A DNA stretch of 64,000 bases, taken from the NCBI GenBank assembly GCA_947502835.1, contig CANNBJ010000004.1, forward strand, positions 186,001-250,000, read 5' to 3'. This DNA is from Bdellovibrionales bacterium. GTDB lineage: Bacteria; Bdellovibrionota; UBA1018; CAIMNF01. How positions within the stretch are numbered: the first letter of the stretch is position 1; each line of letters starts with the position of its first letter. The notes beneath the pieces are model-generated. The model did not search any database and had not been told where the DNA came from. It was given only the letters and a program-made list of their open reading frames with translations. Made by a program: the position numbers and the translations under genes. Positions 57,599-64,000 of this stretch are shown here, in pieces.

Positions 57599-58522
57599 TT
57601 ATTTCTGGTTACAAGCCCATTCTTGTTTTTGAAGGACGTTCCAATCGCGCATCATTGCGCGATCGTTCAGCCCACTATTGGTTCTGGCGAGAGCTTGGAG
57701 TTCCTTGCTCTTTGCCTTCAATTCTTTTGAGTCTGCATCCACTCCTGCCTTGCCCCAGGAGTCCTGAAATTCATCGGCATGGGCGTCGCTGAGGAGGTCG
57801 TCCATGAAACGTTTTTTGGGGGCGGTACAGGATTCGCGGCATTGCGCTGCACCGGTGCAGTAGGAAATCCGGATGAGGCTTTCCGGACCGACGACCGGCC
57901 CGAGAACGATCTCTTCCTTGCCCTTGGATTTCAGGACCTGGAATTCAACAGGTTTCTGGTTCACTTTTACGCAAATGCTTTTTTTGTTCACGTTTTCAGC
58001 GGCAAGGGGAAATGCATTTGAGAAATCGAGGAAGCTTTCAATGTCCTTCGCCTTCGCCGATTCATGGTGACGGTATTCGAACGTGTAACAATTCTTGATT
58101 GCCTCAGGTTTTGCGGCAAGCGGCTTCTCCGGGTTTTTCGGATTCGCTTCAGACTTTGATTTCATTCCCTCAGCGCTTGAGCCGACCGCAACTGCAGCAG
58201 AAGTGAGCGCAGCGGACGGAGTTTCGGAAGATGGACGGGATGGATCCTGCTCTGCCGGACTTTGCGTGTTTGCGGTGGCGGGATCGGACGTAACGGGCAC
58301 TGCTGGAACAGGAGCGGCCTCGGCAGTCTCGGGCTGTGCTTTCTCAGGAGACTGGGTTTCGCTGTTTGCGAGTGATTCCGGCTGCGATTTCTCAGCCTCG
58401 CCTGGAGCGGGGGAGTTGGATGTGGTCGGGGTTTGTTCGGAAGTGGTGCTGGTCTTTTGCATGAAAAACCAGGTTCCTCCCACAAGGGCGAGCACCGCTA
58501 TGATGATTCCAATCTTCCGCAT
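57599..58522 (-). CDS. Anchored periplasmic protein, first gene of the Agl/Glt-like operon
   Basis: The 307-residue protein starts at ATG 58522, fixed by AGGAGG 5 nt upstream; a start at 58549 is less likely. It has an N-terminal transmembrane anchor (IGIIIAVLALVGGTWFFM), a long Ser/Pro/Ala/Glu-rich linker (about 28-140) and a compact C-terminal domain. The C-terminal domain has six Cys (KNCYTF, SICVKV, SYCTGAAQC, SCTAP, WACNQ) that could form disulphides in the periplasm. It opens the operon just 10 nt before the TolQ-like gene. No known Glt homologue was recognised; it may be a lineage-specific subunit. Confidence 0.55.
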   Translation of the reverse strand: MRKIGIIIAVLALVGGTWFFMQKTSTTSEQTPTTSNSPAPGEAEKSQPESLANSETQSPEKAQPETAEAAPVPAVPVTSDPATANTQSPAEQDPSRPSSETPSAALTSAAVAVGSSAEGMKSKSEANPKNPEKPLAAKPEAIKNCYTFEYRHHESAKAKDIESFLDFSNAFPLAAENVNKKSICVKVNQKPVEFQVLKSKGKEEIVLGPVVGPESLIRISYCTGAAQCRESCTAPKKRFMDDLLSDAHADEFQDSWGKAGVDADSKELKAKSKELQALARTNSGLNDRAMMRDWNVLQKQEWACNQK

Positions 58523-58577
58523 ACGTTCCTCCTGCATCTGCTTTCTCAAAGACTGACAAAAACAGTCTGCATCTCTA

Positions 58578-58605
58578 AGTCTATTTTACGCCCCATAATT
58601 GTCAA
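58578..58605 (-). promoter_or_regulatory. Promoter of the Agl/Glt-like operon
   Basis: On the minus strand: TTGACA (58605-58600), a 16-nt spacer and TAGACT (58583-58578). It lies in an AT-rich gap (58,523-58,733). The leader of about 50 nt carries the AGGAGG of ATG 58522. Nothing else is seen in the gap. Confidence 0.6.
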
Positions 58606-58733
58606 CAATTTTTAAGAATTCAATTGAAGCAATGACTTGAAGCGTTAAAGTATAAATTAAAGCAATTTAATTAAATGATAACCATTTAACTATTTCGGAC
58701 AAGGGGAAATTTTCTCAAGTCCTGAAGGCATTT

Positions 58734-59513
58734 TCAGAAAGAGTTTTTTTTGACGCGCTCGATTTGCCAGATCTTCAGGTGGCGAACGGTTCGCGACACA
58801 CCTTCAAGCACTGAGATGATGAAGCCCTCCATGCCGTCCCGCCATGCGCCATAGTAGACATAGTTCTTGTAGAACATTGCAGGGAAGGACAGGAGGATTC
58901 GCAGGGGATGGGTCCTGAGCCCGTTTGAGAAGTCGTTCTCGGCCTGAAGGGTCGTGTAATGATTCAGCTTTTGCAGGATCCGTTCAATCCGTAAATCTTC
59001 CACATGAATGATAGGCTCTTCGAGGGAGCGTGTGGGATAGGGGCTTTCCACTCCTTCATGGACTTCACCGACAAATCGCAGGCGTTCTCTAGGAAAAAAG
59101 CGGATGTGGTAGGAGGGATTCCAAATTCCATGGTGGATTGGTTTTTTCAGGAAAAATTCCTGACGCCTGACCTTGTATTGGGAGGGTTGAAGTTCAGGGC
59201 TGTCGAGAAGTCCCCTGATTCGCACGGCCAGTTCCGGGGAGCAAGACTCATCCCCGTCAAGGAAGAAGATCCAGGAGCTTCTGGATTGATCGATTGCGAA
59301 ATTGCGTTGCGCCGAGAATCCCAGCCATTCCTTTTGCAAAAAGCGGATTTTCCCGGCCCACGGCTTGGTGCGGTCCTGGCAGAGAAGAGGAGTTTCGTCC
59401 TGGCTGAAAGCGTCCACAACGACGATCTCATCGCACCAGAGCAGGGATGTCAGCGCACGCTCGATGAATTTGGCCTCATTTTTGACAATGAGCAATCCGC
59501 TTACCGTTTGCAT
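58734..59513 (-). CDS. Family 2 glycosyltransferase, WaaE-like
   Basis: The 259-residue GT-A protein has the N-terminal SGLLIVKNEAKFIERALTSL, EIVVVDAFSQDET and a DxD motif in FFLDGDESCSPELA. A characteristic QRNFAIDQSRSSW segment is also present, along with a later HHGIWNPSYHIRFFPRERLRF and a C-terminal basic-aromatic region. This pattern matches the WaaE/KdtX group, which adds glucose to the lipopolysaccharide core. It acts on the cytoplasmic face of the inner membrane. It follows mnmC after 4 nt, so both may be co-transcribed, and a TAGAGT hexamer 6 nt before ATG 59513 may be a separate promoter. The acceptor is inferred only. Confidence 0.8.
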   Translation of the reverse strand: MQTVSGLLIVKNEAKFIERALTSLLWCDEIVVVDAFSQDETPLLCQDRTKPWAGKIRFLQKEWLGFSAQRNFAIDQSRSSWIFFLDGDESCSPELAVRIRGLLDSPELQPSQYKVRRQEFFLKKPIHHGIWNPSYHIRFFPRERLRFVGEVHEGVESPYPTRSLEEPIIHVEDLRIERILQKLNHYTTLQAENDFSNGLRTHPLRILLSFPAMFYKNYVYYGAWRDGMEGFIISVLEGVSRTVRHLKIWQIERVKKNSF

Positions 59514-59517
59514 GGGC

Positions 59518-61434
59518 TCACTCTACCCCAGATTTTCTGAGTTTTCGCACGAAAAAGCGAGCCGAGTGGATGTGCTCGAGAAGCTCCCGTTCGAGGGGAA
59601 TCGGAGAACCCGTCATCCATTCGGCAAGAATCTCGGCGGACAAAGAGGAATAGGTGATTCCACGGGATCCGAGGCCTGTGAGGAGCCACTCCCCCTGAGG
59701 GGCACGCAGGGGGGGGCCTGTTCTTGTTTTTGCACCCCGAAGATCCCGCTCATAATGATTCTTCATCCACTCAGGGTCGCAAAGGGGACCGACCATCGGA
59801 AGTTTGTCCGGGGTGGAGAGACGGTAGCCTGTTTTGGTTCTTCGTACGTGTTCCCGTTTGAGTCCTGCAAACACGGGCCACTTTTGAGCGGAGGAAAGCA
59901 GGGTTTCCGTGTCCCGCTCCTCCTGATCGGGGAGAATGGTTTTTGCCTGATAGGTGGCGCCAATCACGTGATGACCCTCGATGAGCGGGGTCGCATATCC
60001 TTCCTCCACAAGAGCATGCGGCAGGGTTCCGGAGCCGGACACGGGATCCGTAAAGATGATTTGCCCCCGGATCGGGCGGGTCGGGTTCAGATCATGAAGG
60101 GCATCGTGAAACTCGGAAACTCCTGGCAGTTTCGGGTCCGCTCCCAGGCAGTATACGACATGATCAAAGAGCAAGGGGCGGTCTTCCGTCATCAAGTGCA
60201 GTCCAATGCGGTCATCGGATCTCTGGACCGATGTGACCGCTCTGGTTTCGATGCGGATCAGCGGATGGTTCAGTCTGCTCCGGCACAGCTCCCGGGGATC
60301 GATCATTCCGCATCCGGGAAAGAAAATTCCCCGGTCCTGCACCTCAAAGAAGTCGGCGGGATAATCGGATCGCAAGAGGGGAGACGGGTCGTGAATGTCA
60401 GTCCGGAGAATGCCTCGTGAGGATTTGATTTTCAGTCGCTCAAGCTCTCTCAGGTGTGAGATGAGGGAGAGCTGCGAGAATCTGCTTACAGGGTTTGGAA
60501 TCTTGCTGAGCTGGGCATTGAAGAGTCCAACCGGGTTGCTGGATGCCCTCCCTGCCACGCCATTCGGGTCGAAGACCAAAACGTGAAAGTTTCGTTCCGC
60601 GAGTGCGCGCGCGATTGCGGAGCCGGCGAGCCCTGCGCCGAGCACCGCAACGTGCATTCCCGGCACAAGGCGCTTCTGACTTGTGGTTGAAAACCAGGGT
60701 TCTCGATCGATCTCCCGGGGCTGTCCCTTGAATTCCGCGGTGATGCACTCCCGCTTGTGCCCATAGCCTTCACGTTTTCTCACTTCAAACCCTTTGGTTT
60801 CCAGAGTTCGTCTGACCCAGCCGGCAGCGGTAAAGCTCGCCCCCCGGGTTCCCGTTTTGGAATGGAGTGCGACCTGATCAAAAAGCGGTTCTGAAAAGGC
60901 CTCCGGGTTTCGGCTCGGGGCAAAACCATCCCAATACCAGTGATCCGCCTTGAAATCGAGCTCTCCGAGCAGTTCTGTCGCATCACCCAGACATAGATAC
61001 AAGGAGACCGATCCCCCGAAAAACCGCAAAAGATGTACCCCCGGTGCGAGTACAGGGTATGCCTCGAGCAGCATTCGGGATTCCTCCCGGAGTTCGGGGA
61101 TGTTCTGGTAAAGGGTTTCAAGAGATGATTTTCGTACGGGATGATTCTCAAAGGAGAAGTACCTCAGGGTTCCCGTTGGCCTGGATCTCCGGAATTCCTG
61201 CAACGTCAGGAGAAAGTTCAACCCGGCCCCGAATCCGATCTCCGAGATCGTGAGCTCGGGTTTGCTCTCCGTGATTGCAGCGAGGGCCCCGCTTCCCTCC
61301 AGATACACGTATCTGGATTCCTCGATCCCCGACTCGGGTGAAAAATAGACATCCCTGAAATGCGGGGAGTAGGGTGTCTTTTCATTCTTGAATTCAAGGT
61401 CCGTGATCTGAACCCGGTGCTTGAGTTCAGGCAC
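59518..61434 (-). CDS. mnmC: Bifunctional tRNA wobble-uridine modification protein MnmC
   Basis: The 638-residue protein has an N-terminal SAM-dependent methyltransferase (MnmD) with IGFGAGLNFLLTLQEF and YWDGFAPSRNPEAFSEPLF. A C-terminal FAD-dependent oxidase has VAVLGAGLAGSAIARALAE and VYCLGADPKLPG. It converts cmnm5s2U to nm5s2U and then to mnm5s2U at tRNA position 34. Length is close to E. coli MnmC (668). The start is GTG 61434 with GGAG 6 nt upstream. It follows the lipoprotein gene by 14 nt. The two-domain form is clear because both conserved halves are present. Confidence 0.92.
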   Translation of the reverse strand: MPELKHRVQITDLEFKNEKTPYSPHFRDVYFSPESGIEESRYVYLEGSGALAAITESKPELTISEIGFGAGLNFLLTLQEFRRSRPTGTLRYFSFENHPVRKSSLETLYQNIPELREESRMLLEAYPVLAPGVHLLRFFGGSVSLYLCLGDATELLGELDFKADHWYWDGFAPSRNPEAFSEPLFDQVALHSKTGTRGASFTAAGWVRRTLETKGFEVRKREGYGHKRECITAEFKGQPREIDREPWFSTTSQKRLVPGMHVAVLGAGLAGSAIARALAERNFHVLVFDPNGVAGRASSNPVGLFNAQLSKIPNPVSRFSQLSLISHLRELERLKIKSSRGILRTDIHDPSPLLRSDYPADFFEVQDRGIFFPGCGMIDPRELCRSRLNHPLIRIETRAVTSVQRSDDRIGLHLMTEDRPLLFDHVVYCLGADPKLPGVSEFHDALHDLNPTRPIRGQIIFTDPVSGSGTLPHALVEEGYATPLIEGHHVIGATYQAKTILPDQEERDTETLLSSAQKWPVFAGLKREHVRRTKTGYRLSTPDKLPMVGPLCDPEWMKNHYERDLRGAKTRTGPPLRAPQGEWLLTGLGSRGITYSSLSAEILAEWMTGSPIPLERELLEHIHSARFFVRKLRKSGVE

Positions 61435-61448
61435 TGCCTGCTCCGGGG

Positions 61449-63752
61449 TTATGGCTTGCAGACTTCAGCGTTCGGTGGCGCGAGATTCGGATTTTCCGGT
61501 TTGGCGATCTGACAAACAATGTTGAAAACTCCATATCGGTCCGCGCTGTACTGGGTTGTGGGCAGGGAGTAGGTTGCCATCCACCATGCAAGTTTCGCAA
61601 GGTTGGCGACGCTTGCCGGTGTGGCCGGCATTTCCTGATAGCGGACGATGTAAGTATAAATCCCCTTCAGGAGGAAGTCATTCCCCGTGTTCAGGCCTTT
61701 TTCGCTTGCCGTCTTGCGGAGGAGCTCCTTGAAGACCGGGTAGGCCGAGTTGACCTCGGCTTTGGAGAGCAACTCCGTCGTATCAAAATCAAATCGATTG
61801 AACAGACTCTCGGTGTAATACAGGATCACGCCGAGGGCGCCGATATCAAACTTTCCGTATTCCTCTTCGGTGAAGCCATTTCGACGGGAACCGTGTTCGA
61901 GCCAAGTCATGGCTTTTCTCTTTTCCTCGAGCGAGAGGGTTCTCCAGAAGGCGGAGAGTCTCGGGAAATCAGCCGAGATCCAATAGTCCAGGCGATCATG
62001 GAATTGGGATCTCAGGCACTGGGCGGGAACGAGTGTCCAGCCCATGATGTCGGTTCCGAGGCCCTGATCGCAAACCGGGGTGATTTCCGCCCGCATCCTG
62101 TCGGTGAGTTCACCCGAGGAGATGATGATCATGGCATAGTTCACGAGCTCGACAAGCGATCCCTGAAGGTTTCCATCGCTCGCATCCGTGAAGAGATCCA
62201 TGTCCTGCAGGCGTTTCCCGCCGAAATTCGGAACGGTGGCGTCCACGATCTTCATGGCAAAGAGAATGTCCGAGAAGTCCTTGAAAAACGCGGTGACCTC
62301 GGTATCGACGAGGAAGTCCCGGTTTCCGGCATAGGCGCGAAGGATATGGCGTGCGGTCCTCTCAAGTGCAAGGACCATGAAATTCTGGTAGTGGGAATAG
62401 CCGATACCCGGGCCGAACTGGATGGTGTGCACCTCGCCCGATGCGCCCTGCTTTTTGCGGAACTGGGGGCGGTAGGTGAGGATCTTCGACTTGATGGTGC
62501 GGAAGCGAGCTTTTTCGCCGTTATCGGGGAGGGAGTTGAGGTGGCTCTCCAAGCGTTGAGCCATGACTTGCGGATTCACGGAATCACGGTCCAGGCCGGT
62601 CCTCTCGTAGAACTGATCAAGAGCTCTGAGATCAAGCACTAGGTCCCCGATGAATTGATAAACCGTATTGACCACACCCTGATCGACTCCGGTCTGCGTG
62701 CTCGAAAGCAGGACCTTGCGGAGGAGCGGGCGAAGCGCCATTTTGATGGATCTCTTGGGGAGCGAATTGAGGAATGAGTCGGGAAGAGCGTCGATCACAT
62801 GATCGAAAATCGGCAGAGGTGTGGCGCCATTGTGTGCCGCAAGGGATTCGTCGATGAATGGCTTTGCCTGTAGAAGGAGCTCCCAAATCAGATCTCTGAA
62901 GTTGGTGTCATTCATGATCCGGGAGAAGAAATCAGGATTTCCGTTCGAAGATTCGGCATTGATTGCGGTTTTCAGAGCAATCGCAAGCCCCCCGAGGCCG
63001 AGGGAAGTGCGGAAAATCCGCGGCCAATCCCCATTCTCGATTGCATCCCTTCGGGTGTTGAAGAGAATCCATTTTGCAAGAAATACCTTGTCCCCGAGTT
63101 CGTTGATGATGGGGAGATCAAGGGACCGGGTGAGTTCCTCGATCAGAACCTTGAGGGCGCCATCCGAGAGCATTCCCACAGGAAGGGTGTTCACGAAATC
63201 ACTGAGCTGTTCACCGGCACGCTTGAAAGCGGAGGCAAGTTCGAGAAGTTCGGCGGGACTGGGATTCCGGCTTTGCCGGATCTGGAGGTAGGGGATGAGT
63301 TCGCCGGTGATGGCCTGGAGTCTTTCGAGCGAGTTTTTCAGGAGTTCGATCTCTTCTTTTGTGAATTCGCGGCTTGAGCCGCCAAAGAGAGCCGATTTCA
63401 GGGAGAAGGCACCCATCAAGAGTTCCGGATTCACATCCCGATTCGTGATGAGAAAGCCCTTCACGAGATTGTACATGTCGCCCGGAGTGTAGGCATCAGT
63501 GGAGGTGCCACGCACATAATCCGTGAAGAAACTGAGGGACTGGTTGACGCAGTCGAAGGCGCCTTTCCATTCCTGGTTCGACATGCTCCCGTCGAGAAAC
63601 CGCCCTACGAGATTCTTCGAGTTGTTGAGACATCCGTTGTCTCCGACACCCGAGGCGCCTCCCGGAGCGGGAAGGGTCTTGTTGCCAAGCATCCCGCAGC
63701 TTGTGCTCATGAGAAGTGCCGCTGCAGTAACGGTGTTTCTGAAAAGAGGCAT
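61449..63752 (-). CDS. Large lipoprotein of unknown function
   Basis: The 767-residue protein (start ATG 63752, GGAGG 5 nt upstream; the ATG at 63776 lies in the previous coding sequence) has a lipobox MSTSC after a hydrophobic signal (NTVTAAALLMSTSCG). The rest is largely alpha-helical, with no repeated motif that I recognise. Early, a KEEIELLKNSLERLQ segment looks like a helical hairpin. Some Cys pairs (NGCLNN, FDCVNQ; VCDQG, QCLRS) may be disulphides. It is probably anchored in the outer membrane. It is in tandem with a C-terminal fragment gene of barrel type upstream and mnmC downstream. Confidence 0.6.
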   Translation of the reverse strand: MPLFRNTVTAAALLMSTSCGMLGNKTLPAPGGASGVGDNGCLNNSKNLVGRFLDGSMSNQEWKGAFDCVNQSLSFFTDYVRGTSTDAYTPGDMYNLVKGFLITNRDVNPELLMGAFSLKSALFGGSSREFTKEEIELLKNSLERLQAITGELIPYLQIRQSRNPSPAELLELASAFKRAGEQLSDFVNTLPVGMLSDGALKVLIEELTRSLDLPIINELGDKVFLAKWILFNTRRDAIENGDWPRIFRTSLGLGGLAIALKTAINAESSNGNPDFFSRIMNDTNFRDLIWELLLQAKPFIDESLAAHNGATPLPIFDHVIDALPDSFLNSLPKRSIKMALRPLLRKVLLSSTQTGVDQGVVNTVYQFIGDLVLDLRALDQFYERTGLDRDSVNPQVMAQRLESHLNSLPDNGEKARFRTIKSKILTYRPQFRKKQGASGEVHTIQFGPGIGYSHYQNFMVLALERTARHILRAYAGNRDFLVDTEVTAFFKDFSDILFAMKIVDATVPNFGGKRLQDMDLFTDASDGNLQGSLVELVNYAMIIISSGELTDRMRAEITPVCDQGLGTDIMGWTLVPAQCLRSQFHDRLDYWISADFPRLSAFWRTLSLEEKRKAMTWLEHGSRRNGFTEEEYGKFDIGALGVILYYTESLFNRFDFDTTELLSKAEVNSAYPVFKELLRKTASEKGLNTGNDFLLKGIYTYIVRYQEMPATPASVANLAKLAWWMATYSLPTTQYSADRYGVFNIVCQIAKPENPNLAPPNAEVCKP

Positions 63753-63765
63753 CCTGCCTCCGGAT

Positions 63766-64000
63766 TTAGAATGCATACTTGAGCCAACCCCTCAAACGGT
63801 CATCCCCGTAATAATTTCCAACCCATCCTTGGGTGGTGTTTGCAAGAATCACATCCATGCCGGCGCCGACGCTGATCCCCGCCGATCGGATCCAGTGCGA
63901 AACATCCATCGAGATCAGGTGGTTTTGTTGGATCAGATCCTGGATCCAACTGAGATTTCCCTCATTGATATCGGAGAATCTCCAGTTTCCGCCAACCTGG
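63766..64000 (-). CDS. C-terminal part of a protein (start outside window), possible outer-membrane barrel
   Basis: The frame is open from the right edge to the TAA at 63766-63768, giving about 77 residues; the start lies outside. The tail reads SVGAGMDVILANTTQGWVGN and ends ...GWLKYAF. Alternating hydrophobic residues and a terminal aromatic Phe are typical of outer-membrane beta-barrel C-termini, but one fragment is not enough to be sure. Its stop lies 13 nt before the lipoprotein start, so the two probably share a transcript. No family could be named. Confidence 0.45.
   Translation of the reverse strand, partial: QVGGNWRFSDINEGNLSWIQDLIQQNHLISMDVSHWIRSAGISVGAGMDVILANTTQGWVGNYYGDDRLRGWLKYAF

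Noticed and set aside
1-64000. CRISPR arrays, prophage genes, tRNA and rRNA genes
   Set aside because: I looked for regularly spaced repeats, cas or phage structural motifs, and cloverleaf or rRNA segments in the gaps and saw none.

Overview
The window looks like a chromosomal segment of a free-living Gram-negative bacterium. G+C is moderate to high, genes are packed tightly, and many neighbours share ATGA start/stop overlaps. Tol, FtsEX, outer-membrane barrels, many lipoproteins and an Agl/Glt-type envelope machine with the AgmX/PglI tail domain point to the old 'deltaproteobacterial' lineages. My best guess is Bdellovibrionota/Oligoflexia, with Myxococcota as the alternative; this is inference because the window holds no rRNA. 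No CRISPR array, prophage, tRNA or rRNA was seen. The only mobile-element trace is the 3' part of an IS1-like transposase gene at the left edge.

Layout. 1-7.7 kb: transposase remnant, HEAT-repeat membrane protein, ClsB-like/EEP pair, exported metzincin, PgeF, PepF and a LigB-family dioxygenase. 7.7-12.7 kb: two tandem, similar secreted proteins of unknown function and an anchored low-complexity protein. 12.6-19 kb (minus): fadI-aat, an Hpt protein, and tolB-tolA-tolR-tolQ behind a CPBP-like membrane protein. 19-25.2 kb (plus): ftsE-ftsX-envC-like-ctpA-xseA and an SH3/beta-barrel protein as one overlapping operon. 25.2-31.6 kb: a large hairpin repeat, SIS-domain protein, solute-binding-like protein, transaldolase, lysS. 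31.6-36.8 kb: sugar-nucleotide genes (ugd, a UDP-xylose synthase-like gene, manC) with an exported metallo-beta-lactamase-fold protein. 36.9-45 kb: nfu, PHP-like lipoprotein plus barrel, ettA, a second hairpin repeat, a lipoprotein. 45.1-48.6 kb: HAD protein, B12-binding radical SAM enzyme and OmpR-family regulator in tandem. 48.5-58.5 kb (minus): a ten-gene operon with a TolQ/TolR/TolR motor, TPR proteins, an AgmX/PglI-tail protein, a GYF protein and an outer-membrane barrel. 58.7-64 kb (minus): glycosyltransferase, MnmC, a large lipoprotein and the 3' end of one more gene.

The most interesting parts are these. (1) The ten-gene Agl/Glt-like trans-envelope machine, in which a GYF domain sits on a separate small protein. 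(2) A recurrent start-site pattern, a sigma70-like -10 hexamer (TAnnnT) ending 6-7 nt before the start codon and often with TTG at the -35, which suggests widespread leaderless transcripts. (3) Two long hairpins whose tips are nearly identical while their stems differ in sequence yet remain self-complementary. (4) A B12-radical SAM enzyme translationally coupled to a response regulator. Functions were read from motifs and gene order only; no database search was run.
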